A model generated the notes under the pieces. It saw nothing but the letters and a program-made list of their open reading frames with translations. It was not told where the DNA came from and did no database searches. Below are positions 1 through 8,200 of a stretch of 21,882 nt of DNA, one piece after another. Location of the stretch: positions 1 through 21,882 of the forward strand of contig CAYRSS010000060.1 of assembly GCA_964426945.1 (NCBI GenBank), read 5' to 3'. The first letter of the stretch is position 1; each line of letters opens with the position of its first letter. Source of the DNA: CAYRSS01 sp964426945 (GTDB lineage: Bacteria; Planctomycetota; Phycisphaerae; UBA1845). The position numbers and the translations under genes are program-made.

Positions 1-60
1 GCGATATTGGAGTACTGCGATGCTCATGGAGTGTAGTGTGGCGCGTGCTATGCGGGCCGG

Positions 61-180
61 GGACAGAAAAGGGGGGACAGAAAGGGGGTCGGGACAGAAA
101 CGGGTCGGAAGGCGTTGTTGAGACGGAAAGGGGGTCGGAGACGGAAAAGGGGACGGAAAACGGGTCAGGAGTCGTTGTTG
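61..180. repeat. 60-bp G-rich imperfect tandem duplication
   Basis: Bases 61-120 and 121-180 align as two imperfect 60-bp units without a shift. The best conserved part is the end of each unit, where ACGGGTC (100-106 and 160-166) is followed by a CGTTGTTGAG tail. The plus strand carries runs of 3 to 6 G separated by short ACAGAAA-like loops (about 71-104), so a G-quadruplex is possible. The pattern resembles REP-like intergenic repeats mobilised by Y1 transposases, but no transposase is present in the window, so that link is inference only. Confidence 0.6.
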
Positions 181-181
181 A

Positions 182-561
182 GGCGACCTCAAGGTCGGCT
201 ACGACAACAATGCCGACGACGACATCGACGACGGCGGTGACAACGTCGTGCTCGACATCAACTTCAGCTCCGGCTCCTTCGCCCCGACCTACGACCACCC
301 CGGCAACCTGACCAAGGACTTCGACCACGAGTTCGTCTACGACGCGTGGAACAACCTCGTGGCGGTCCGCAGCGCCTTCGACGCCGACGTCACCGTCGCC
401 ACCTACGCCTTCTTCGCCGACGACCGCCGGGCCAGCCGGACGGTCACCAACCGCGGCGGGCTGAGCGGCGTCACGTACTACTTCTACGACGGCCACGAGG
501 TCATTGAGGAGCGCGACGGCTCCGGGGCCGTCGTCCAGCAGTACCACTGCGCAGAAAACGA
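182..561 (+). pseudogene. RHS/YD-repeat protein fragment
   Basis: Reading in the frame of base 182 gives an open stretch directly after a TGA at 179-181. It contains the YD-repeat signatures YDNNADDD, GNLTKDFDHEFVYDAWNNL and YYFYDGHEVIEERDGSGAVV, characteristic of the RHS repeat-associated core of large secreted or toxin-delivery proteins. The recognisable homology stops after VVQQY near base 548, where RHS proteins normally continue with a glycine-rich core motif. The frame then runs antisense into the neighbouring peptidase gene. There is no plausible start, signal peptide or C-terminal toxin domain. I read this as a displaced internal piece of a gene of several kilobases, bounded on the left by the G-rich duplication. 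A short domesticated ORF is possible but less likely. Confidence 0.7.
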
Positions 562-582
562 AACGTGCCCCCTTCGCTTCGC

Positions 583-2199
583 TCAGCGCGGTCCGGTCAT
601 CGCGTCGAGCAGTTGCGAGAAATCGGCGAGATCGACGTCGCCATCGTTGTCCAGGTCAACATCGAGGCCCGGGGGGCAGGAACCGGCCGGGGTTCCGCTG
701 AGGCAGCGGACGCCGATGGTGGCGTCGGCAAGGTCCACGTCGCCGTCTTGATCGAGGTCCGCCGGCGGCAGAGCCACAACCACCGATGTCGTGGCCGGCG
801 CGCCGTCCCCCCGCCCGTCTGAAGGGGTTACTTCGCACGAAATGGTGGCCCCGGGAAACGCCTGCGGGCCGGGGATCGCGTCGGACCGGCCTGCTGACAC
901 CAGTTCGCGGATTACCTGGCCATCCCGTCTCCAAACGTAGCGATAGCGAACGATGTCGTAGTCGAGATCATCGAGCAGCGTGTCGCCGAGTACGCGGCAG
1001 AAGATGACATCCCCGCTGCGGGGGGCCGGCGGGTCGAGCACGACGCCGATCGGGGCGGGCGGACGGTTGAACTCGGGCGTGCGCGTGGGGCGCACCTCGA
1101 GCGGAGCGTCGACCATCAGCGTCTCGTTGAAGTGGACGACGATTCGCCACGTCCCGGTCATCGTCAGCATGTCGGGCAGTTCGGTCGCGATGTCGTACTC
1201 CCACCAGAACCAGTAGGAGAGCCAGGTCTCCGCGTTGAAGAAGAACCACGAATAGTGGAGCGCCTCCGTGCCGTCGGGTCGATAGAAGCGGACGTTCCAG
1301 TCACTGTCGGGGGGCAGGTTGACCCCGCGCGTCCAGAACCGGATGTGGGAGTCATCCGTGCCGATCTGTCCGCCGCGAGGCATCTCGTGGGGGAAGCCCT
1401 GCACCGAAGCGGGTTCGACGTGTGTGGTTGCGAAATCGGTCAGGTAGCTGTCGTGGTTGCGCAGGGTGCCCTGCGGCGGCCCCCAGCCGCTCTCGCCCGG
1501 GCGGCACGGCCCTGCGAACGGCTCGAAGGGCACACCGTTTACCAGCGTCTCAAAGTGAAGGTGCGGACCGAAGCTGTTGCCACTGGAACCGATGTTCGCG
1601 ATGTGCGCGCCGGCCGTCACGGATTCGCCGACAGAGACGGCCACGCTGCCCATCTGGAGGTGGTAATACCACGACTCCACGCCCTGCCCGTGCGTCAGGC
1701 CGATGATGTTGCCCTGCGTGCCTCCCGCGGTGTTCATATCGGGAAACCCGTCCTGCGCGAAGATCACGGTGCCATCCAACGCCGCGAACACCGGCACGCC
1801 GATCGCCTGCTCGCCGAAGCTGCGGATCTCGGCGTCGATGCCGGCGTGGCCATCGTAGGTGAATGGCAGGCACTCGAAGGTGCTGAACGCGGGGCTGGCG
1901 GGGTCCATGTCCACCGTCAGTCCGTTGAAGATGTCGGCATGGAAGTCGCCCGCGGCCGGGAAGAACGGATATCGCGGGCCGCTCCCGCGCAGTCCCAGCG
2001 GAGGGGCCGCGGCGGGAGTCGTTCCGGGCACTCGTGCGGGCGGAGCAACTGCCACCGTGGCCCGGATCGACTGGCGCATCGCAGGCGTGACGCACGGGCC
2101 GCCCGATGCGAGCGGTCCGCCCGCCACCAGTCCGGCGCGAAAGGGCTCGCCCGCCGGCATGGCCAGCAACGCGCACGACAGAATGATGGCGGCGGTCAT
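583..2199 (-). CDS. Secreted M23 (LytM) metallopeptidase with Ig-like and dockerin-like modules
   Basis: 538 residues. The N-terminus (MTAAIILSCALLAMPAG) is a short signal-peptide-like segment. Residues about 95-230 form an M23 zinc peptidase domain with the expected residues: His118 and Asp122 in HAGIDAE, His180 in YYHL, and His213/His215 in GPHLHFE. Family knowledge: such domains cleave peptidoglycan cross-links or other peptide bonds outside the cytoplasm. Residues about 250-375 are a beta-rich stretch I do not recognise. Residues about 377-478 resemble an Ig-like repeat (YVWRRDGQVI, CEVTPSDG). Residues 481-538 hold two Ca-binding loops, DLDQDGDVDLAD and DLDNDGDVDLAD, as in dockerin type I. 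The zinc site is complete, so catalysis is expected; substrate is unknown. The gene is alone, its 3' end abutting the RHS fragment, with a promoter candidate at 2260-2289. The SD is weak, so the start could shift slightly. Confidence 0.88.
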   Translation of the reverse strand: MTAAIILSCALLAMPAGEPFRAGLVAGGPLASGGPCVTPAMRQSIRATVAVAPPARVPGTTPAAAPPLGLRGSGPRYPFFPAAGDFHADIFNGLTVDMDPASPAFSTFECLPFTYDGHAGIDAEIRSFGEQAIGVPVFAALDGTVIFAQDGFPDMNTAGGTQGNIIGLTHGQGVESWYYHLQMGSVAVSVGESVTAGAHIANIGSSGNSFGPHLHFETLVNGVPFEPFAGPCRPGESGWGPPQGTLRNHDSYLTDFATTHVEPASVQGFPHEMPRGGQIGTDDSHIRFWTRGVNLPPDSDWNVRFYRPDGTEALHYSWFFFNAETWLSYWFWWEYDIATELPDMLTMTGTWRIVVHFNETLMVDAPLEVRPTRTPEFNRPPAPIGVVLDPPAPRSGDVIFCRVLGDTLLDDLDYDIVRYRYVWRRDGQVIRELVSAGRSDAIPGPQAFPGATISCEVTPSDGRGDGAPATTSVVVALPPADLDQDGDVDLADATIGVRCLSGTPAGSCPPGLDVDLDNDGDVDLADFSQLLDAMTGPR

Positions 2200-2259
2200 G
2201 TGGCGTGCCCCCGTGTCCCGATGAGCGGTGGATAGACCTGGCCCCGCGAACCTCGATCC

Positions 2260-2289
2260 ATCCTAGGGAAACGGGCTCCTGTCATTCAA
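2260..2289 (-). promoter_or_regulatory. Sigma70-like promoter candidate for the M23 peptidase
   Basis: On the minus strand TTGAAT (2284-2289) lies 18 bases before TAGGAT (2260-2265). This places a transcription start near 2253 and a leader of about 55 bases before the ATG at 2199. The call rests on box similarity and spacing only. Confidence 0.4.
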
Positions 2290-2687
2290 GTCCGACGGGC
2301 AGCGGGCAGCGCCGCGGGCTCTGCGCCGAACCGCTCGCCGAGCGGCTGCAGCGACCGAGGGGTGCGTGGGTCCGGGAAGACGCGACCAGCGGCGCCTTCG
2401 TGGAAGGCGGCGAACGATTCCGTGGTCGGACATGTCGCCAAGGGGGAAATCCCGAGGTCACGCGTGCTTGGTGGCGGCGCCGACCCCAGCCGTCCCATAA
2501 GCCGCTCGGCGCCGGTGACCGGCTCGCGATGACGGTCTACCGGTTGATCGAGCGGTCTGCAGGGCCCGTCGCGGTCGAGTCAGAATCCCGAAGGGCCGGC
2601 ATCTGTCGCCTCGCCGACCAGGTGGGCGTTGGCATGAGAGGTGAGCACTTCAGCGTGCGGAGGGTCGAGTCCAACATGCTCTCGGAT
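2290..2687. other. Intergenic stretch with no supported gene
   Basis: Both strands have open frames here, but their translations are rich in Arg, Pro and Gly, lack recognisable motifs or hydrophobic cores, and look like GC-rich chance frames. A 13-base sequence, GCTGCAGCGACCG, occurs near 2347 and again near 2919. I see no RNA gene, terminator or mobile-element end. Confidence 0.5.
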
Positions 2688-2879
2688 CTATGACGGCGGC
2701 GGGTCGAGCGCTTTTCCCCAGCCGTCGTAGCCCGAGTTGTCGGCGCAGAAGAAGAAATCCACGCCGCTGATGGTAAGGACGTGCAGGCCGTCCGAATCGT
2801 CAGCGAGTCGGAGCTCCACCGGCGTAGGGATGTGCTCCTGCAGATCGGCGGCGAAGCGCATCAGGTCTTCGGTCGTCAT
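2688..2879 (-). CDS. Small hypothetical protein, 63 aa
   Basis: This short frame has protein-like composition: an N-terminal amphipathic helix (MTTEDLMRFAADLQEHI) followed by a probable beta-hairpin (VELRLADDS, HVLTISGVDFFFCAD) and a short polar tail ending DPPPS. On its own strand AGAGGGA lies six bases before the ATG, a good Shine-Dalgarno. There is no signal peptide, membrane segment or catalytic motif, and I do not recognise the family. The nearest upstream gene on this strand is more than 10 kb away in the window, so it would be monocistronic. It might be a genuine small cytosolic protein or the remnant of a longer gene. Confidence 0.5.
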   Translation of the reverse strand: MTTEDLMRFAADLQEHIPTPVELRLADDSDGLHVLTISGVDFFFCADNSGYDGWGKALDPPPS

Positions 2880-3165
2880 GGCTGATCCCTCTGGCTACCG
2901 TCGCCGGCAAAGGAGTAGCTGCAGCGACCGGCGGCACACCCTCACGTTACTCGGTGCGGACACGCTTTCCAGGAGTCACGACTTGGGTTCGGTCCATCGT
3001 GCGGGTCAACATACCCGAGTGCGGCAGCCGGGTGGAAGCACTCGTCACCGGGTGTTGCGGGATTCCGATCTTGCACGAGCGTTCTTTGCCCGCCAGCGCA
3101 ACACTTAACAGCTCCCGCGCCTGCCGCTCGGCGCGAAGATGACTGAGCGCCATAGCCACGCCTTC

Positions 3166-3293
3166 TGCATCTTTGCGAGCTTTGCGCCTTGGCGTGAGAT
3201 CTCTCACGCGAATCCCCCTTGGGCGGCATCGGCAGCCGGGCCCGTCCTTCCCGGCTTTGCTTCCAGCACCCCGCTTGCCACTGGCAACTTGCC
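3166..3293. repeat. Dispersed-repeat-like intergenic block with nested inverted repeats
   Basis: The core TCTTTGCGAGCTTTGCGCC (3171-3189) is followed by a hairpin, CGTGAGA (3193-3199) and TCTCACG (3202-3208). Further right are two overlapping palindromes, TTGCCACTGGCAA (3275-3287) and GGCAACTTGCC (3283-3293). 'CTTTGCGCCTTGGCGTGAG' strings of this type recur between genes in many bacteria as far as I recall; their copy number in this genome cannot be seen here. The block lies in a 698-base stretch (2880-3577) without a supported gene. Confidence 0.4.
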
Positions 3294-3321
3294 GCACGCC
3301 ACTTCCCCGTTCCCCCCGCCA

Positions 3322-3355
3322 TTGCCTTTTCCCGCGGAAACCGGGATAATCCCGG
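3322..3355 (+). promoter_or_regulatory. Promoter candidate with palindrome over the -10 box, for the aminotransferase
   Basis: TTGCCT (3322-3327) and GATAAT (3345-3350) are separated by 17 bases, close to a sigma70 promoter. The -10 box lies inside the odd-centred palindrome CCGGGATAATCCCGG (3341-3355, seven-base arms), where a repressor could act as an operator. The implied start near 3357 leaves a leader of about 220 bases before the ATG at 3578. Function is inferred from pattern only. Confidence 0.35.
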
Positions 3356-3577
3356 GTACATCCGATGCCCGGCCGAATGGGCCCGGCTGTCCGATAACGC
3401 CTTGCGGCCGCTTCTGCGGCGGCTGCAGGCGAACCGGCGGCCCGGCTTCGGCCGATCTGGCATTGATCGTCGTGCCGGCCGGTGGCGGCTCCCGCGGGGG
3501 CCGGCCAGCGGTACAGGAGCGGACGCTCGTCCGACGAAGGCCGACGACTGGCTACATCGTTCCAAAGGCTTATTCGA

Positions 3578-4900
3578 ATGGTCTCCACTACTGCGCAGGC
3601 CGGTTCCGCGTCCGCGGCCGGGTTGTCTCTCGGTGCAGCGCCCCACCTGGCGACGGCGCTGCCCGGTCCCGTTGCCAAGTCGATGATCGAGCGCGACGAG
3701 GCGTACAGCTCGCCGACGTATACGCGCGACTATCCGCTCGTCGCCCGCCGGGGGCTGGGGTGTGTCGTCGAAGACGTCGACGGCAATCGGTTTCTCGATC
3801 TCGCGGCGGGCATCGCGGTGTGCTCGACGGGCCACTGCCACCCGCAGGTCGTCTCGGCGATCAAGCAGCAGGCCGACAACCTTCTGCACATCTGCGGCTG
3901 CGATTTCTATTTCCCGGCGATGGTGGAGCTGCTTGAGCGGCTCAACAAGATCACGCCGGGCCCGGGGCGCAAGAACATCTTCCTGACCAACAGCGGCACC
4001 GAGGCGACGGAGGGCGCGATCAAGCTCGCCCGCTTCCACACGAAGCGCAAGTGGCTGATCTCGTTCCACGGCTGCTTCCACGGGCGCAGCTGCGGCTCGC
4101 TCGGGCTGACCTGTTCCAAGACGGCGCAGCAGGCGCACTTCGGCCCGGTGCTGCCGATGACCGCGCAGGTGCCCTATGGCGACATCGCCGCCATCGAGGA
4201 GCAACTCTTCGTGCAGAAGATCGCGCCCGACGAGGTGGCGGCGATTTTCGTCGAAGCGCTGCAGGGCGAGGGCGGCTACCTGCCCGCGCCCGACGGCTTT
4301 CCGCAGAAGCTGCGGGCGCTGTGCGACAAGCATGGCATTCTGCTGGTCTGTGACGAGGTGCAGAGCGGCATCGGCCGCACCGGCAAGTGGTGGGCGTTCG
4401 AGCACTACGGCATCGTGCCCGACATCGTGCTCTCGGCGAAGGGCCTGGCCAGCGGCATGCCGCTCGGCGCGATCATCGCGCAGGAGAAGATCGCCACGTG
4501 GGGCCCCGGCGCGCATGGCAGCACGTTCGGCGGTAACCCGCTCGCCTGCGCCGCGGCGTGCGCAACGATCGACCTGATCGAGTCGGCCTACATGAAGAAC
4601 GCCGAGCAGCAGGGGGCGCGGGTCCGCGCGGCGCTGTCGGCGATGGCCGCGAGACAGCCCGGCCTGGCGAACGTCCGCGGGCTGGGGCTGATGAACGCGG
4701 TCGACATCGTCGATCCGGCGACCGGCAAAGGCGACGCCAAGCGCCGGCTGGCCATCCTTCAGGAGGCGTTCCGCCGCGGGCTGATCCTGCTCGGCTGCGG
4801 GGCGAAGGGGATCCGCTTCTGCCCGCCGCTGTGCATCGAGGGCGACCAGGTGGACACCGGCATGAGGCTCTTCGAGGAGGCCGTCGCGGCGGCTCGCTAG
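3578..4900 (+). CDS. Class III PLP-dependent aminotransferase (GABA / acetylornithine aminotransferase family)
   Basis: 440 residues from the ATG at 3578, preceded by AAAGG at nine bases; the open frame extends upstream to 3482, but that part has no family resemblance. PLP fold-type I features are complete: phosphate-binding SGT at 139-141, an FHG segment near 163-170, Asp259 in VCDEVQSGIGRTG pairing with the pyridine nitrogen, Schiff-base Lys288 in SAKGLASGMPLGA, and Thr316 in GSTFGGNP. The enzyme should move an amino group from an omega- or alpha-amino acid to 2-oxoglutarate in the cytosol. The GIGRTGKWWAFEHYGI and C-terminal GIRFCPPL patterns suit the 4-aminobutyrate or broad-substrate branch more than ArgD, but substrate cannot be decided. 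It is flanked by long non-coding gaps and is probably monocistronic. Confidence 0.88.
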   Translation: MVSTTAQAGSASAAGLSLGAAPHLATALPGPVAKSMIERDEAYSSPTYTRDYPLVARRGLGCVVEDVDGNRFLDLAAGIAVCSTGHCHPQVVSAIKQQADNLLHICGCDFYFPAMVELLERLNKITPGPGRKNIFLTNSGTEATEGAIKLARFHTKRKWLISFHGCFHGRSCGSLGLTCSKTAQQAHFGPVLPMTAQVPYGDIAAIEEQLFVQKIAPDEVAAIFVEALQGEGGYLPAPDGFPQKLRALCDKHGILLVCDEVQSGIGRTGKWWAFEHYGIVPDIVLSAKGLASGMPLGAIIAQEKIATWGPGAHGSTFGGNPLACAAACATIDLIESAYMKNAEQQGARVRAALSAMAARQPGLANVRGLGLMNAVDIVDPATGKGDAKRRLAILQEAFRRGLILLGCGAKGIRFCPPLCIEGDQVDTGMRLFEEAVAAAR

Positions 4901-5236
4901 GGGCGTCCGCGGCCCAGGAATCCTTCCGTGAGTCAGTAGCACTGGATTCGCCAATTGGCGGCGCGCGGTTTCGCTGCGCGCCCGGGTCGGGTCCGGAAAA
5001 GCGTTGCGGCGCGGGGGGCGGCGCGGTAGTCTCTTCTTTCAGGTCGGAGAGAGCCCCAAAACCCCGGCGTCCGCGCACACGTCTTTCGGCGGGCGATTCG
5101 GTCACCACGTGCTCTCCCCGTTCTTTGGTCTTCAGCTCCGGTAGGGCGCGGAGCCGTTCGAAACAGCTTTTCCACGCGCGAGTTCAATCGGGTGGTGTCT
5201 GCGCATCGCGGCGGCACTGCCGACGGAGGTTCCCCC
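4901..5236. other. Intergenic stretch, with a hairpin and a weak promoter candidate
   Basis: A hairpin GGCGCGC/GCGCGCC (4960-4966 and 4976-4982) lies 60 bases after the aminotransferase stop but has no T tract, so it is at best a weak terminator. TTGCGG (5004-5009) and TAGTCT (5027-5032) are 17 bases apart and could start transcription towards the large secreted protein at 5237, leaving about 200 bases of leader. No gene-like frame was found. Confidence 0.35.
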
Positions 5237-8200
5237 ATGCATGTTCGCGCACCATTCTGCACAGCGCTGGTCTTGGCGGCGGTGTCGTCGCTGTCGGCCG
5301 GTGCAGCGCTCGGGCACCAGGTGTGGATGGTCCACGGCGGTGAGACCCGCCTGATGCTCAACGAGGCCCGGCTCGCCGAGTTGGGGCTCACGGTCACGGT
5401 CGTCCGCGGCGACAGCACGCGGGTGCCGCAGGGCACGCACGAGCTGGCCGTGATTGATCGGTCCTCGTTCGTCGTGCACAGCGAGGGGTTCCACCTCGAC
5501 GCCTTCGCCGGCGGACAGATCGAGCATGACAGCGGCCTGTGGATCGCCTATAGCGGCGAAGTCGTCGAGCTGCCGCGGTTCTCGCTGCGACATGTCACCG
5601 CCCCGGACTTCGAGGGCCTCGTGGCCACGAACGGCCGCGGCGACGGCGAGGCGGCGCTGCTGCGCTTCGTCGAGGGCAAGTCGGGTTTCGACGTCGTCGA
5701 TCGCGGCTTCCTGGCCGAGGCAACCCGCGTCGAAATCACCGAGACGCTCGCGGCCCTGCTGGGCAACGAGAGCCTCGCGGGCGAGTCGATCGGCGAAGTG
5801 TTCGTCGCCGCGAGCAGCCACTGGGTCGCTGGCGATCCCGAGCATGATTTCTTTCCCGCTCCCGAGGACGACAGCGCGCTCCGCGTCTGCCCCAACCCGA
5901 CGGTCGGACCGGACATGGTGCCGGGCAGCCTCAGCGGCGTGTGCAACCACGCGGCGCAGGAGATTCCCGCCGGCTCGGGCAACTGGTACGACGCGATTTC
6001 GGTCGGTGTGACGTCGTGCAACCTCGGTGACACCGTCGTCCTCTGGGCGGGCGGCACGCCGAATCACCCGCTCATCGGCCAGAGCATGTATCGCCTCAAG
6101 GACGGCCGGTTCGAGATGATCGGCCAGTCGTGGCTCAAGAACGCCGGCGTGGCGGTCAGCGGTACGTTCTGCTGTTCGTGCAACGGCGGCGGCGGCCTCG
6201 GACCGGGCTGTTCCGATCCCTACGGCTGCGGGCTCAACAGCGTACAGGGCGGCGCCAGCTCTAAGAGCGAGGTCAACGCGTTCACGGGTGATTTCACCTG
6301 GCCGATCGGCTTCAACCCGCCCTGGTCGGGCACGGTCGCGCGGCGCGTGGCGATTCCCGGTCGCTACCTCGACCCGGCACAGAATGTGGGCGCGACCTAC
6401 TTCGTCGGCGGTCACGTCATCGCCCGCGATGACGGCGCCGCAGGCAACGGCCGCAACAACCAGTCGTGGGCGACGGTCACGGTCACGGCCGCCGGCAACG
6501 AATACACCGTCAGCCAGCCCGGCCCCACGCACATGGGCATCCCGCCGATCTACGCCTGGGCCGACAGCGATCCGTCGGTCGAGATTGTCTCGGTCGTCGT
6601 GCCGAACGAAGGCGAGTACATCATCGGCACCAAGGTGACCGACCTGGGCACCGGCATGTGGCGCTACGAATACGCCGTGGCGAACAACAACTCCGACCGC
6701 TCGGCCGGCTCGTTCTCCGTGCCTATCACCGGCGGCGCGACGGTCACCAACATCGGCTTCCACGACGTCGAGTACCACAGCGGCGACCCCTACGCCGGCA
6801 GCGACTGGCCGGGCGTGCGCGTGGCCGAGGCGATCCAGTGGGACGTGCCCGACGCCGCCAACCCGATGGCCAACGCCATCCGCTGGGGCACGATCTACAA
6901 CTTCCGCTTTGACGCCAACGTCCCCCCGGACCCGGCGCCGGCGGATGTGTACATCGGGCTGTTCAAGTCAGGCGCGCCCGCCGGCGTCCATGCCTCGGTC
7001 ACCGTGCCCCAGCAGGGACCGACCGACTGCGACATGGACGGCCTGCCCGACATCTGCGCCATCAGTTGCCAGGCGGTCGAACTCGACGTGATCTGCGCCG
7101 ACTACCCCGACTGCGGCACCCGGTTGGACTGCAACAGCGACAGCGTGCCCGACGACTGCCAGGATGACTGCAACGGCAACGGCATTCCCGACGACTGCGA
7201 CATCAGCGACACCACCAGCGCCGACGTCAACGGCGACGGGCTGCCCGACGAGTGCGAGACGATCCGCGTGATGGCCGGCGCAGCGCCGGGCGGCTCGGGC
7301 GTCAGCTGGGATGCGCCCATGGCCAGCCTCTCCGAGGCGCTCGAACTCGCCAAGCAGTTCCAGGGCCGCATCCGCGAAATCTGGGTTGGGCAGGGCGTGT
7401 ACCGTCCCGACACCGCGGGGTTGGGCTCGCCGCGGACGGCCAGCTTCCGCCTGGTCGACGGCGTCGGCGTGTACGGCGGCTTCGCCGGCACGGAGACCGA
7501 TCGTGATCAGCGCGATCCGAAGCTGAATCTGTCCATCCTCAGCGGCGACCTCGGCGACAACGACGGGCCCGACTTCGGCGGCCACGGCGAGAATTCGTAC
7601 CACGTGGTGCTCGCGTCGAGCGTCGGCCCCGGCACGGTGCTTGACGGATTCACGATCACCGGCGGCAACACCGTCGGGGCGGCGCTGCCCGACTTCAACG
7701 GCGGCGGCGTGTTCGTCCTCAATGGCAGCGTGTCGCTGCGCAACCTGACCATCACGCGCAACAAGGCCGCGTGGGGCGGCGGCGTGTACATGACCGGCTC
7801 GCCCGAGTCGGAAATGGTCAACTGCCGCGTCTTCGGCAACCAGGCGACCAGCGTGGGCGGCGGCCTCGCCCTCGCCCAGAGCAATCCGATGCTGGTCAAT
7901 ACGACCATCGCGGGCAACGTGGCCGGCAACGGCGGGGCGGTGTTCAGCAACGCGGCGTCGCCGCGCTTCGTGAACTCGACCATCGTCGCCAACCACGCCT
8001 CGTCGCTCGGCGGCGGCATCCGTCTCGCCGGCGCCGGCTCGTCGCTCATGTTCGACAACTGCATCCTCTGGCTGAACACCTCGGGCGCAGCCCAGACGGC
8101 CGACCAGGCCGCGCAGGTGTCCATCGCCGGCGGAGGCATCACGCTTCAGTTCCGCCACAGCCTCGTGCAGGGATGGAACGGCACGCTCAGCGGCGACGCC

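Noticed and set aside
1132..2235. 367-aa plus-strand frame opposite the M23 peptidase
   Set aside because: Antisense shadow of a gene with clear zinc-peptidase motifs; its own translation has no recognisable motif.
2205..2693. 162-aa plus-strand frame in the 2.2-2.7 kb gap
   Set aside because: Arg/Pro/Gly-rich with no hydrophobic core, no SD and no motif; typical of chance frames in GC-rich DNA.
3139..3936. 265-aa plus-strand frame across the repeat block and aminotransferase start
   Set aside because: Runs through palindromic intergenic repeats and then out of frame into the aminotransferase; low-complexity Pro/Arg composition.
2942..4954. 670-aa minus-strand frame opposite the aminotransferase
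   Set aside because: Shadow caused by third-position GC bias; the plus strand encodes a complete PLP enzyme.
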